NCBI GenBank assembly: GCA_007695175.1
Contig: REEH01000110.1
Location: forward strand, 1 to 64,000
Length of the DNA: 64,000 nucleotides
Source: Spirochaetaceae bacterium
GTDB taxonomy: Bacteria > Spirochaetota > Spirochaetia > DSM-27196 > Alkalispirochaetaceae
Direction of reading: 5' to 3'
A program made the translations under genes and the position numbers. Under the pieces are notes generated by a model. The model ran no database searches, was not told the origin of the DNA, and saw only the letters and a program-made list of their open reading frames with translations. Below are positions 1-8,630 of the stretch, piece by piece. Within the stretch, counting starts at the first letter, position 1, and each line of letters opens with the position of its first letter.

Positions 1-1
1 C

Positions 2-2257
2 TCCCGTATCCGGGAGCGTTACGAGTTTCTCGGGTGGGGGCAGAGAGCTTTCGAGAACTTTTCCGTGGTGGCTCCCGCCTGCGGCTTCTGCCACCAGGTG
101 AATCTGGAATACCTGGGGAAAGTGGTGCAGATAAAGGAAGGTGAGGAAGGGAACAGCCTGGCCTACTTCGATTCGCTGGTCGGTACCGACAGTCACACAC
201 CCATGATAAACGGTCTGGGTATCGTGGGCTGGGGGGTAGGAGGTATTGAGGCGGAAGCCGCCATGCTCGGCCAGCCTCTGTACGTACTCGCTCCGGCCGT
301 GGTGGGCTTCAAGGTTACCGGAGCGCTGCGACCGGGCATCACCGCGACTGACCTGGTACTGCGGATAACACAGATGCTGCGGGAACACGGAGTGGTGGGC
401 AAGTTCGTGGAGTTCTTTGGAGCAGGCCTGGAAGCGATGACCGTTCCCGATCGGGCGACGATCTCCAACATGGCACCGGAGTACGGGGCCACCATGGGTT
501 TCTTTCCCGTGGACCAGCAGACGCTGGACTACATGTGGTCCACCGGGCGTGAGGAAGCGCTGATACGGACGGTAGAGGAATACTGTCGCGCGCAGGGTGT
601 GTTCCGCACCGCCGATACGCCGGACCCGGAGTTTGAGGCCGTCCTCCACCTGGACCTGGGTGAAGTTGAGGCGAGCGTGGCCGGTCCGAAGCGGCCGCAG
701 GACCGTATCGCGGTGAGTGCGGTGAAAGAGGAGTGGGAACGATTACTGCGCGCTCCGGTGGAGGAGCGCGGTTACGGGCTGGACGAGAAAGGAGTCGCCC
801 GCACCGGTACCGTTACGCTGGAAGAGGGCGCTACCCGGGATCTCAAACATGGTGATGTGGTGATAGCAGCGATCACGAGCTGTACCAACACGAGCAATCC
901 CAGTGTTCTGCTGGGGGCGGCGCTCCTGGCCAGGAAAGCGTGGGAGCTCGGCCTGCGCCGCCACCCCTGGGTAAAGACGAGCTTTGCCCCGGGGTCTATG
1001 GTTGTGACGGAGTACCTGCAGCGGACCGGACTGATGGAGTACCTGGAGAAGGTGGGATACCACCTGGTGGGCTACGGGTGCACAACGTGCATCGGTAACA
1101 GCGGCCCTGTTCCCGAGAACATCGCCCGGGGCATCCAGGAGGGTGATCTGGTCGTAGCGGGTGTCCTCTCGGGAAACAGGAATTTCGAGGGCCGGATCAA
1201 TCCGCATACACGGGCCAACTTCCTCATGTCACCGCCCCTGGTGGTGGCCTATTCCCTGGCGGGGACGGTGAACATCGATCTCAGTCGGGACCCGATCGGA
1301 AAGGACCGGGAGGGAAAAGCGGTATACCTGGCTGATATCTGGCCGACCCAGGAAGAGTTGCAGTCCTACATCGAGAAGGCCCTGGATCGGGATGCCTTCA
1401 TCAGGAGCTACACGGGACTGGAAGAATCAAACCAGCAATGGAACGAGATACCGGTGGCGGATGATCCCATCTACCAGTGGAACGATGACTCCACCTATAT
1501 CCAGGAGCCCCCCTTCTTTCAGGGCTTGGAGCTCAAGGCGGCGGAGATCAAGCCGATTACAAACGCCCGGGTCCTCGTGATTGCCGGGGACAGCATCACC
1601 ACCGATCACATCAGTCCCGCCGGCGCGATCGATCCGGCCAGCCCCGCGGGAGAGTATCTCCAGGAGATAGGCGTGAAGAAATCGGACTTCAACTCCTACG
1701 GCAGTCGTCGCGGGAACGACCGGATCATGACCAGGGGAACCTTTGCGAATATTCGCTTCCGCAACAGGCTTGCCCCGGGGACGGAAGGCTCTTTTACGAC
1801 CTTCGTACCCACCCGGGAGGTAACGAGCATCTTTGATGCGGCCCGCCGTTACCAGGCAGCGGGTGTCGCCACGATCGTGCTGGCCGGCAAGGACTATGGC
1901 ATGGGCAGTTCCCGTGACTGGGCTGCCAAGGGCACGCAGCTTCTGGGCGTCAAGGCTGTGATCGCCGAGAGCTTCGAGCGAATTCACCGGAGCAACCTGG
2001 TGGGTATGGGAATCCTGCCTCTGCAGTTTCAAGAGGGTGAGAGCGCGGAGTCTCTGGGCCTGACAGGTTTTGAGTCCTTCTCGATCGCCATCGATGAGGG
2101 GGTGAAAGCGGGTCAGCCCCTGGTCGTCACCGCCGTCACGGATGAGGGGGAGAAACGGGAGTTCGTTACGCTGTGTCGGATCGATACCCCCGTGGAAGTG
2201 GAGTACTACCGGAACGGGGGCATACTCCACACGGTGCTGCGCAAGTTCGTGGCGTAG
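2..2257 (+). CDS. acnA: Aconitate hydratase A (5' end outside window)
   Basis: Interconverts citrate and isocitrate in the cytosolic TCA cycle. The reading frame is open from base 2, and the residues before the first in-window GTG ([17 protein letters not shown]) match the aconitase family, so the gene starts upstream of the window; about 150 N-terminal residues are missing against the usual ~890. The three [4Fe-4S] ligands are visible as SCTNTSN (about 880) and the [10 protein letters not shown] CxxC (about 1078). The swivel domain carries the substrate-binding [10 protein letters not shown] segment near 1911. One oddity is [10 protein letters not shown] where most AcnA proteins have PGTGICHQVN, which places an extra cysteine near the domain. 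It converges on neuB with a 33-base gap. AcnA rather than AcnB is clear from domain order. Confidence 0.96.
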   Translation, partial: SRIRERYEFLGWGQRAFENFSVVAPACGFCHQVNLEYLGKVVQIKEGEEGNSLAYFDSLVGTDSHTPMINGLGIVGWGVGGIEAEAAMLGQPLYVLAPAVVGFKVTGALRPGITATDLVLRITQMLREHGVVGKFVEFFGAGLEAMTVPDRATISNMAPEYGATMGFFPVDQQTLDYMWSTGREEALIRTVEEYCRAQGVFRTADTPDPEFEAVLHLDLGEVEASVAGPKRPQDRIAVSAVKEEWERLLRAPVEERGYGLDEKGVARTGTVTLEEGATRDLKHGDVVIAAITSCTNTSNPSVLLGAALLARKAWELGLRRHPWVKTSFAPGSMVVTEYLQRTGLMEYLEKVGYHLVGYGCTTCIGNSGPVPENIARGIQEGDLVVAGVLSGNRNFEGRINPHTRANFLMSPPLVVAYSLAGTVNIDLSRDPIGKDREGKAVYLADIWPTQEELQSYIEKALDRDAFIRSYTGLEESNQQWNEIPVADDPIYQWNDDSTYIQEPPFFQGLELKAAEIKPITNARVLVIAGDSITTDHISPAGAIDPASPAGEYLQEIGVKKSDFNSYGSRRGNDRIMTRGTFANIRFRNRLAPGTEGSFTTFVPTREVTSIFDAARRYQAAGVATIVLAGKDYGMGSSRDWAAKGTQLLGVKAVIAESFERIHRSNLVGMGILPLQFQEGESAESLGLTGFESFSIAIDEGVKAGQPLVVTAVTDEGEKREFVTLCRIDTPVEVEYYRNGGILHTVLRKFVA

Positions 2258-2263
2258 GAGGTT

Positions 2264-2284
2264 CCGGACCAGGGGATCGTCCGG
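2264..2284. other. Small hairpin between convergent acnA and neuB
   Basis: CCGGAC and GTCCGG form a perfect 6-bp stem around a 9-base loop in the 33-base gap between the two converging genes. Neither strand has a T-tract after it, so it is at best a weak or factor-assisted terminator. Confidence 0.3.
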
Positions 2285-2290
2285 GGGGAT

Positions 2291-3418
2291 CTACCGGGAC
2301 AGGATGTCGGGCCAGGATATGCCTTCCCCGGCCCGGACCGGCCGGAGAATACGCTTCCCCAGGATTACCTCCCAGTAGCGTGGATGCAGACCGGGGGAGA
2401 GGTTCTTCTCGGAACGGAGGATCGCCGCGTTTTCTCCGGTGATGGTATCGCCGGGGCTTAAATCCGTAACCGCGAGAATGCTCCGGTTGGTCCGGCCATA
2501 GTTTCGCTGTTCGCTCGGTGCAAGGTGCTTCACGCCCGTTCCGAGAACCCTCCGGACGCGTTCGTCCCCGTATCGGCGGGAGAGTTCCTCCCGGATGACA
2601 ACCTGCCTCCGGCGCAGTTCCACCGGATCACCCTCGCCCTGCTTGAGCTGTCCCGCAATGGCGCGAACTTCTCTCACCATCCGGGCGAAATCACCCGGCT
2701 CCAGGGCGATTGCGTCATCAAGGCCGTGATCGCTTTTTCGCAGAGTAATATGCTTCTCGATCATGGTGGCTCCCATGAGAGTTGCCAGGGCGGGGACGAT
2801 AACGGGATCGAGGGAGTGATCCGACACACCGACGGGTACACCGAAGAGGTTGCTCATCGAGGGGATCGCCTTGAGATTATACTCCTCTTCCGGCGCGGGG
2901 TAGGCGGTTATGCAGTGCAGGATCGTTATCTTTCTTGCTCCTCCCAGGCGGACAAGGTCCAGGCTCTCCGCCAGATCCGCTACGGTGGAGACGCCGGAGG
3001 AGAGAATGATCGCCACTCCCATGGAGGCGACGGTGCGGAGGAGGGGCAGGTGATTCAGTTCCGGTGAGGCGATCTTGAACTCCTGGACTCCCAGGCGTCG
3101 CAGGATACGTGCGCTTTCAAGTCCGAAAGGCGTGCAGAGAAACTGAATGCCTGCCTCCTGACAGAGATCCATCAGGCGCACGTAGAACTCCGCGGGCCGT
3201 TCCAGTTCCTGAAAACGTTCGTAGAGTGGTACCGCCCCGAGGGGGATATCCACGTTGCCCGCCCGGGGGTGGAGGATCTCGTCGGCCAGGACAAACTGGA
3301 ACTTCGCCATGTCCGCCCCGGCATCGCGGGCGGCGTGCACGAGATCCCGGGCGTGATCGATATTCCCCTCGTGGGACGTGCCGATTTCCGCCACGATGCG
3401 GAGGGCTGGTGCGCTCAA
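2291..3418 (-). CDS. neuB: N-acetylneuraminate synthase family protein (NeuB/SpsE)
   Basis: Predicted to condense phosphoenolpyruvate with an N-acylated hexosamine to give a nonulosonic (sialic-acid-like) acid. The N-terminal TIM barrel begins with the family signature IVAEIGTSHEGN and has KFQF, IKFLCTPF-like (IQFLCTPFG), the SDHS loop (GVSDHSLDP) and EKHITL. The last 60 residues form a SAF (antifreeze-like) lid, from TNRSILAVTDL on. At 375 residues it is slightly longer than usual. The start is TTG, whose TTGA overlaps the serS stop by four bases, so translation is probably coupled to serS. No other nonulosonate gene is adjacent; SpsF- and PseG-like genes lie 45 kb away. The exact sugar (sialic, legionaminic, pseudaminic) cannot be told from sequence. 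Confidence 0.9.
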   Translation of the reverse strand: MSAPALRIVAEIGTSHEGNIDHARDLVHAARDAGADMAKFQFVLADEILHPRAGNVDIPLGAVPLYERFQELERPAEFYVRLMDLCQEAGIQFLCTPFGLESARILRRLGVQEFKIASPELNHLPLLRTVASMGVAIILSSGVSTVADLAESLDLVRLGGARKITILHCITAYPAPEEEYNLKAIPSMSNLFGVPVGVSDHSLDPVIVPALATLMGATMIEKHITLRKSDHGLDDAIALEPGDFARMVREVRAIAGQLKQGEGDPVELRRRQVVIREELSRRYGDERVRRVLGTGVKHLAPSEQRNYGRTNRSILAVTDLSPGDTITGENAAILRSEKNLSPGLHPRYWEVILGKRILRPVRAGEGISWPDILSR

Positions 3419-4719
3419 GAGGGATCGCCTTCCCGTTTCCGTTCGATGCGGTCAAAGCCGGTGTAGGGTTGCAGGGCGGCGGGTATCCGCACTGAACCAT
3501 CGGCCTCCTGAAAGTTCTCCAGGATCGCTATGATCGCCCGGGAAACGGCCACGGCGGTGCCGTTGAGCAGGTGGGCATACCCACGCTGCTTTTTTCCCTC
3601 CCGGTTGTCCACGTAGCGAACGTTCAGTCGCCGACTCTGAAAATCGGTACAGTTGGAGGTGCTGGTCACCTCGCCCCACTCTCCGGACTCGCCGCGGCCG
3701 GGCATCCACGCTTCCAGATCGTACTTCCGGTAGGCCGGACCGCCCAGGTCACCGGTGCAGATATCGAGGACGCGAAAGGGGATTTCCAGGCGTGAAAAGA
3801 TATCTTTCTCGATTTCCAGCAGCTCCTGGTGCATCGCCTCCGAATCCTCCGGCATGCAGACGATGAACATCTCCACCTTGGTAAACTGGTGGACCCGGTA
3901 GAGACCGCGGGAGAACTGACCCGCCGAGCCCGCTTCCCGTCGGAAACAGTGGGAGATTCCGGCCATGCGGAGAGGCATCTCCTCCGCCGGTATGGTCCGG
4001 CCCGAGTAGTAGCCGCCCAGGGTGATCTCCGCTGTTCCCACGAGACTCGTATCCTCGTTTTCCAGGTTGTAGATATTGGACTCCGGACCGCGGGGGTTGA
4101 AACCGATCCCCGCCACCACCTCGGTCCGGGCAATATCGGGGGTGATCATGGGGGTGTAGCCCCGGTCCCGGAGAATATCGAGAGCAAACCGGGAAAGGGC
4201 CAGTTCAAGGTACACCGCTTCGTTCTTGAGGTAGTAGAACTTCGTACCCGAGACACGGGCGGCAGCCTCAAAATCAACGAGATCCAGCGCCTCCGCCAGG
4301 ACAACGTGGTCCACCGGTGTGAAATCAAAGGAGGGTATGGTCCCCACCACCTGGAGCTCCCGGTTGTCCGCTTCTTCCGCCCCCCGGGGGGAATCGGGGT
4401 GCGTCATGTTGGGAAGTTTTTCCGCCAGCTCCTCCAGCTCCCTCTCCGCGGCGGCAAGGTCCTCCTCGGCGGCGGCGATCCTGAGCTTGAGCTGTTTTCC
4501 TTCCTCGATCAGGCGCGGGCGCTCCTCCGGCGAGACCTTTCCCTTCATCGCCTGGGTGTTGGTGTTCCGGTCCGCCCGCAGCGCTTCCGTTGCGCGGATC
4601 AGCTCGTTCCTGCGATCGTAGGCCCGGACGATCGCGTCCACGTCAATGGTTACGTGACGATCCCGGGCATTCCTTTTTACGGCCTCCGGGTTCTCCCGAA
4701 GATACTTGAGATCCAGCAT
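3415..4719 (-). CDS. serS: Seryl-tRNA synthetase
   Basis: Charges tRNA-Ser with serine. At 434 residues it is full length. Residues 1-110 form the charged two-helix coiled-coil arm that grips the long variable arm of tRNA-Ser. The class II core follows: motif 2 is FRREAGSAGQFSRGLYRVHQ and motif 3 is NGTAVAVSRAIIAILEN. The ATG start follows proC by 48 bases on the same strand, and the stop overlaps the neuB start. The start agrees with the family N-terminus (MLDLKYLRENPE), so it is firm. Confidence 0.97.
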   Translation of the reverse strand: MLDLKYLRENPEAVKRNARDRHVTIDVDAIVRAYDRRNELIRATEALRADRNTNTQAMKGKVSPEERPRLIEEGKQLKLRIAAAEEDLAAAERELEELAEKLPNMTHPDSPRGAEEADNRELQVVGTIPSFDFTPVDHVVLAEALDLVDFEAAARVSGTKFYYLKNEAVYLELALSRFALDILRDRGYTPMITPDIARTEVVAGIGFNPRGPESNIYNLENEDTSLVGTAEITLGGYYSGRTIPAEEMPLRMAGISHCFRREAGSAGQFSRGLYRVHQFTKVEMFIVCMPEDSEAMHQELLEIEKDIFSRLEIPFRVLDICTGDLGGPAYRKYDLEAWMPGRGESGEWGEVTSTSNCTDFQSRRLNVRYVDNREGKKQRGYAHLLNGTAVAVSRAIIAILENFQEADGSVRIPAALQPYTGFDRIERKREGDPS

Positions 4720-4767
4720 ATGGAGCGATTGTATCCGGAAGCAAGGCGGAGAAACAACGGGGTTTCC

Positions 4768-5571
4768 TCAGCCCTCCAGTTCCCTAGATCGCATGGCGGC
4801 GGCGTTCACCGCCCTCATTACAGTGGCTTTCAACCGTCCTTCCGCGAGTTCCCTCACGCCGGCGATGGTCGTGCCCGCGGGAGAGCAGACTCGGCTCACC
4901 ATCTCCTCGGGATGGACGCCCGATTCCCGGAGGAGAAGTGCCGCCGACTCCACCACGTCGAGAGCAGCCGGGAGAGCCTGGGAATAGGGCAGCCCCTGTT
5001 CCACGCCACCCAGAGCGAGAGCGTTGATGAACTCGAAGACAAAGGCTATACCGCTCCCGCACAGACCGGTGATCGCCGCCATGGAACGCTCCGGGATCTC
5101 CAGCAGCGTGCCCAGGCCCGCGAATGTCCCCAGAACGGCTCGCCGGGCCGCTTCGTCCATGGGGGGAGCAAAGGAAACACCGACAACGGATTTGCCCAGG
5201 TCCGCCGCGAGATTGGGCATCATCCGCGTCACCTGGCCGGTACCGAAAAGGTCGCTGATGGTCCGTATTGGTGTGCCCGCCAGAATGGAGACGACCGGTC
5301 GGGAGTGTTTCTTTACTCCCTTCGGGAACAGGGATTCCCGAGCGGCCTCGATGTCCTGCGGCTTGAAGGCCAGCACGACCAGCTCCGCCCACTCCCAGAT
5401 ATCCTCCGGCGTGGATGAATAGTCCAGGACTCCCAGATCACGGGAAGCGGAGTCCCGGGCAGCCGGGTCCTTCTCCACCATGGCGAGCTTGATTTCCGGT
5501 CGGGAACGTCGCAGAGCGCGGGCCACAGCGGACCCCATGAAGCCCATACCTACGATAGCGATTTTTTCCAT
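4768..5571 (-). CDS. proC: Pyrroline-5-carboxylate reductase
   Basis: Last step of proline synthesis: NAD(P)H-dependent reduction of 1-pyrroline-5-carboxylate. A Rossmann fold opens with IAIVGMGFMGSA (residues 4-15), and the C-terminal dimerisation domain shows the P5CR signature region CSPAGTTIAGVRELAEG. Where most relatives have GxSGSGPA(Y/F), this protein reads GLCGSGIAF, so the usual proline is isoleucine; the loop is otherwise intact. Length (267) is normal. It sits 31 bases after trmL and 48 before serS on the same strand. No proA or proB is in the window. Confidence 0.93.
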   Translation of the reverse strand: MEKIAIVGMGFMGSAVARALRRSRPEIKLAMVEKDPAARDSASRDLGVLDYSSTPEDIWEWAELVVLAFKPQDIEAARESLFPKGVKKHSRPVVSILAGTPIRTISDLFGTGQVTRMMPNLAADLGKSVVGVSFAPPMDEAARRAVLGTFAGLGTLLEIPERSMAAITGLCGSGIAFVFEFINALALGGVEQGLPYSQALPAALDVVESAALLLRESGVHPEEMVSRVCSPAGTTIAGVRELAEGRLKATVMRAVNAAAMRSRELEG

Positions 5572-5602
5572 TGCCGCCTCCTGCGGGGAGAGTCTGCACC
5601 AT

Positions 5603-6097
5603 TCACACCAGTCCCGGGAAGCCCCGGGATTCCAGAAGATTGTACAAAACCAGTGCCACGGTGTTCGAGAGGTTGAGCGAGCGGAATTCGGTGCTCATGG
5701 GAACGCGATACACTCTGTCCCCGCAGAGGCCGAGAATTGTCGCGGGAAGTCCCCGCGTTTCGGGTCCGAAGAGCAGGTACAGGGGGTCCCGGTTATCCGG
5801 TTGCATCAGGTCGGTGGATATCGCGGTGTAAAGGCGCGATCCCCTGGTCGAAAGGGGAGCGATCACGGGCGTTTCCCTCCCCACGGTGCTGTAGCGGAGG
5901 AATGCATCCCAGTCGCTGTGAACGTGCAAATCGAGCTTGTCCCAGTAGTCGAGACCCGCCCGGCGCACCTGGCGATCGCTTATGGAGAAGCCCAGCGGCT
6001 CGATGAGGTGGAGTGGAGTGTCCGTGGCCGCGCACGTTCTTGCCACGTTTCCCGTATTCGGGGGTATTTCCGGTTCGTAGAGTACGACGTGAATCAA
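5603..6097 (-). CDS. trmL: tRNA (cytidine/uridine-34-2'-O)-methyltransferase, SPOUT family
   Basis: Methylates the ribose of the wobble base in tRNA-Leu species, using SAM. All three SPOUT trefoil-knot motifs are visible: NTGNVARTC near the N-terminus, LLFGPETRGLP in the middle and RSLNLSNTVALVLYNL near the end. The 164-residue length fits TrmL, which is a bare SPOUT domain. I chose the TTG at 6097, because family members start with a short (M)I-H-V-V-L-Y strand and this TTG forms a TTGA overlap with the upstream transporter stop; the frame continues upstream but resembles nothing. It is co-directional and coupled with the biotin transporter genes. Confidence 0.9.
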   Translation of the reverse strand: MIHVVLYEPEIPPNTGNVARTCAATDTPLHLIEPLGFSISDRQVRRAGLDYWDKLDLHVHSDWDAFLRYSTVGRETPVIAPLSTRGSRLYTAISTDLMQPDNRDPLYLLFGPETRGLPATILGLCGDRVYRVPMSTEFRSLNLSNTVALVLYNLLESRGFPGLV

Positions 6098-6684
6098 ATG
6101 AGTCCCCGTACGACCATAGCCTCGGCGCGCCGGGGCGGGAGCGAGGCCAGGGAGATTACGCTTGCCCGGGCGACGGCGATGATCCGTTTCAGAGGGTGTG
6201 TGGAATCCCCGCTGAGCCTGATCCTTGCGGCAGCGGAGCTTCCCGCCATCACCCGCTGCGCCGCGGGGATCAGGTAGATAGCCGCAGTGAGGATGTCCAC
6301 TATCGGTCGCCGCACGGAGAGGGGCAGTGGCCTGACCAGAAGGGCAATCCCCCTGAGCAGGCCGGTGGGGCCTATGCGACGCAGAAGCGACAGGGCCACG
6401 GTCACCGCCGCGATCAGTCGGGAAGTGTAGGCGAGCCACCGGAAGAGCGTTTCCCCCGAGGGGTCCGCCACCAGACGTGAGAGGAGCACCGCCAGGAGGA
6501 TCAGCAGAAGGGGCCGGAGCGTTCGCAGCAGTTTGAGGGCTCCGTATTTTCCCGTCGTAAGGGCAAGTATCACCCCCAGGGAAGCCGCGAGAGGAGCGAG
6601 CGTATCGGGAAGGCGCAGCACAACAACCTGGAGCATTATCGCTCCGGCCGTCAGGATTGCCGCGGCGGGGTTCCGGTTGATCAC
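6094..6684 (-). CDS. bioN: ECF transporter transmembrane subunit (BioN/EcfT)
   Basis: Membrane coupling subunit of an energy-coupling-factor vitamin transporter. The 196-residue protein has four to five hydrophobic segments, followed by the two Ala-Arg-containing coupling helices typical of EcfT (SSAAARIRLSGD and PRRAEAMVVRG), which dock on the ATPases. The start is GTG in a GTGA overlap with the ATPase stop, giving tight translational coupling; the longer open frame upstream runs inside the ATPase gene and is not used. Neighbours BioM and BioY make biotin the likely substrate. Confidence 0.88.
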   Translation of the reverse strand: MINRNPAAAILTAGAIMLQVVVLRLPDTLAPLAASLGVILALTTGKYGALKLLRTLRPLLLILLAVLLSRLVADPSGETLFRWLAYTSRLIAAVTVALSLLRRIGPTGLLRGIALLVRPLPLSVRRPIVDILTAAIYLIPAAQRVMAGSSAAARIRLSGDSTHPLKRIIAVARASVISLASLPPRRAEAMVVRGLI

Positions 6685-7424
6685 GACGTCGCTCCCCCGG
6701 GGGCGGGCGGGGCGTTGGAGAGAGGATCGTTGGAAAGAGGGCGCAGACCGTTCTCCGGGCCTACCAGGCGCCGCCCCGCTTCGGGCACGCCCTGGTAGAT
6801 TATCGTCCCGTTCCGCAGAATGACCAGGTGATCCACCAGGGGCCAGATATCCTGGCTCTCGTGGGAGGCCAGAATAATGGTGCACCCGCCCTTCCGCATT
6901 GTGTCCAGACGCATCAGAAGGCGCTGGATGGAGGGGTAATCGAGCTCGATGAAGGGCTCGTCCAGAAAGAGCAGCTTCGGATCGGGGGCGAGGGCGCCTG
7001 CTATCGCCAGCCGGCGACGCTGGCCGCCACTCAATTCGGCGGGCGAGCGGTCCAGCAGGTCCGTCAGGCCCAGCACCTGGATCAACTCACCATCCGGTTC
7101 CTCCATGCGGGGTGTGCCGATGAGCAGATCTTCCCTGACAGTGTTCCCGAAGAGCTGCTGATCGGGATTCTGAAAGACGACACCGGAGAGGCGATGCAGG
7201 TCACGGAAGGAACGGCGCAGCGATTGTCCCTGAAGGGTGATTTCCCCCGAAGCGCGGGGTACAAGACCGAGGATCGTGCGCAGAAGCAAGGACTTGCCGC
7301 AGCCGTTCGGGCCGAGGAGCAGCGTGATCGATCCGCTCCGGAGAGTGAGATCAATCCCGGAAAGCAATTCCCGGGGCGGATCACCCAGGGCCAGAGAGAG
7401 CGCCTTTACGACCAGGATCGCCAT
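6681..7424 (-). CDS. bioM: ECF/biotin transporter ATP-binding subunit (BioM)
   Basis: ABC ATPase that powers biotin uptake with BioN and BioY. It has Walker A GPNGCGKS (about residues 38-45), a Q-loop in VVFQNPDQQLFG, signature LSGGQRRRLAIAG, Walker B LLFLDEPFIELD and an H-loop in ILASHESQDI. The FGNTVREDLLIG segment after the Q-loop is typical of CbiO/EcfA-type ATPases. Its first 19 bases overlap the end of bioY and its stop overlaps the bioN start. Only one ATPase gene is present, as in BioMNY systems, where it works as a homodimer. Confidence 0.92.
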   Translation of the reverse strand: MAILVVKALSLALGDPPRELLSGIDLTLRSGSITLLLGPNGCGKSLLLRTILGLVPRASGEITLQGQSLRRSFRDLHRLSGVVFQNPDQQLFGNTVREDLLIGTPRMEEPDGELIQVLGLTDLLDRSPAELSGGQRRRLAIAGALAPDPKLLFLDEPFIELDYPSIQRLLMRLDTMRKGGCTIILASHESQDIWPLVDHLVILRNGTIIYQGVPEAGRRLVGPENGLRPLSNDPLSNAPPAPGGATS

Positions 7425-7978
7425 AATGATGCCGGCAGGGTCCTGAGGAGTACCACGAGAGCGACCGCTTTCAGAATATCCCCGGGGAGAAAGGGGACCA
7501 TGCCGATCCAGAGCGCCCGGTTGAGGGGGAGCGCAGCCACCGCCGCAAGACGAGGAATTCCTGCAGCGTAGACCAGCAGGAATCCCGCCACAATCGCCGT
7601 TACCTGCCGGAGCGTCGATGCATCATGGGCACGAGCCGTCGGGCCCCGGCCGAATCGGACGAGGAACGATGTGAGCCACGCCGCCGCGGGATAGGCCAGG
7701 AGGAATCCTCCCGTAGGTCCCGCAAAATGGGCAAGTCCACCGGCGCCGCCGGCCAGAACGGGCATGCCGGCCGCTCCCAGCAGCAGATACACCAGGAGCG
7801 TCATGATCGCCCATGGCGGCGGCAGTACGAGCCCCGTAAATATGACGAACATATTCTGGAGGACGATCGGCACGGGAGAAAAGGGGATTGGTACAGCCAC
7901 GAAGGCTCCCGCCGTGATGAGGGCGACACACAGGGCCCCTACCTGGATCTTCAGCGCATAGGAGTAGCTCTCTTCCAC
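7406..7978 (-). CDS. bioY: Biotin transporter substrate-binding subunit BioY
   Basis: S-component that binds biotin in the membrane. This 190-residue protein has six hydrophobic segments and the BioY hallmarks VPIPFSPVPIVLQNM after the first helix, LLGAAGMPVLAGGAGG, and the GPTGGFLLAYP motif. It is the first gene of a seven-gene minus-strand run (bioY, bioM, bioN, trmL, proC, serS, neuB). I see no BirA-type operator upstream; the region instead holds a 17-bp minisatellite. Confidence 0.94.
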   Translation of the reverse strand: MEESYSYALKIQVGALCVALITAGAFVAVPIPFSPVPIVLQNMFVIFTGLVLPPPWAIMTLLVYLLLGAAGMPVLAGGAGGLAHFAGPTGGFLLAYPAAAWLTSFLVRFGRGPTARAHDASTLRQVTAIVAGFLLVYAAGIPRLAAVAALPLNRALWIGMVPFLPGDILKAVALVVLLRTLPASLWRSWS

Positions 7979-8008
7979 GGGGGTGGATGGTAGTCCGCCC
8001 CGGGGCCG

Positions 8009-8093
8009 GTGTCAATGCGCCGCTCGTGTCACCGCGCCGCCCGTGTCGCCGCGCCGCCCGTGTCACCGCGTCGCCCGCGTCAACCCGCCGCTT
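8009..8093. repeat. 17-bp minisatellite, five tandem copies
   Basis: Five contiguous 17-base units begin at 8009, 8026, 8043, 8060 and 8077; the core units read GTGTCACCGCGCCGCCC, with one to several changes in the outer copies. The array fills most of the gap between bioY and tpx, and its last unit runs over the tpx stop codon (8080-8082). The middle three copies are nearly identical, which suggests recent slippage or expansion. Confidence 0.9.
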
Positions 8094-8580
8094 TCAGGGC
8101 CCCGTCGTAATCGGGCTCCTGGGTTATCTCCGGAACCTGCTCCGTATGAAGCACCTTGTTGTTCTCGTCCAGTACGACCACGGCACGGCTGAGCAGACCC
8201 GCCAGGGGACCATCGGTCATGCGGCATCCGTAGTCCGCACCGAAGGATCGGTCCCTGAGCTCGCTCAGGGTAACTACGTTGGTTACTCCCTCGCTCTTGC
8301 AGAAACGGCTGGACGCGAAGGGCAGGTCCGCGCTGATGGTGAGACAGACTGTGTCCGCCAGGCGCGCCACTTCCCGGTCAAACCTGCGCGCGCTCGTTGC
8401 GCAAACACCGGTATCAAGACTGGGTACGATATTCAGAATTTTCTTCTTTCCCGCATAATCGGAGAGAGAAACGTCGTTCAGTTCCGCCGTGGTGAGACGG
8501 AAATCGGGTGCGGTGGATCCTGTAGCCGGGAGGGATCCCGAGGTGTTCACCGGCTGATTTTTGAATGTAATTCTTGCCAT
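8080..8580 (-). CDS. tpx: Thiol peroxidase (atypical 2-Cys peroxiredoxin)
   Basis: Reduces hydrogen and alkyl hydroperoxides using thioredoxin. The peroxidatic cysteine lies in PSLDTGVCATSARRF and the resolving cysteine in SSRFCKSEGV, the Tpx spacing. The 166-residue length is typical when the ATG at 8580 is used; the frame stays open 36 codons upstream, but those residues are unlike Tpx and the family starts (M)A-x-I-T-F-K. It follows rel by 50 bases. Its last residues (ALKAAG) are encoded inside the minisatellite. Confidence 0.95.
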   Translation of the reverse strand: MARITFKNQPVNTSGSLPATGSTAPDFRLTTAELNDVSLSDYAGKKKILNIVPSLDTGVCATSARRFDREVARLADTVCLTISADLPFASSRFCKSEGVTNVVTLSELRDRSFGADYGCRMTDGPLAGLLSRAVVVLDENNKVLHTEQVPEITQEPDYDGALKAAG

Positions 8581-8630
8581 GGTGGTAAGGTAAACAGGGG
8601 CGCTTCTGGAGGCAACTGTTTCGGGGACGA

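Noticed and set aside
6685-6885. Longer BioN reading frame within the ATPase gene.
   Set aside because: Extra residues are Pro/Arg/Gly-rich shadow sequence; GTG 6684 begins directly before the first conserved segment in a GTGA overlap.
8009-8093. CRISPR array.
   Set aside because: Units are contiguous with no unique spacers, too short (17 bp), and no cas genes are near. The same holds for the other tandem arrays.
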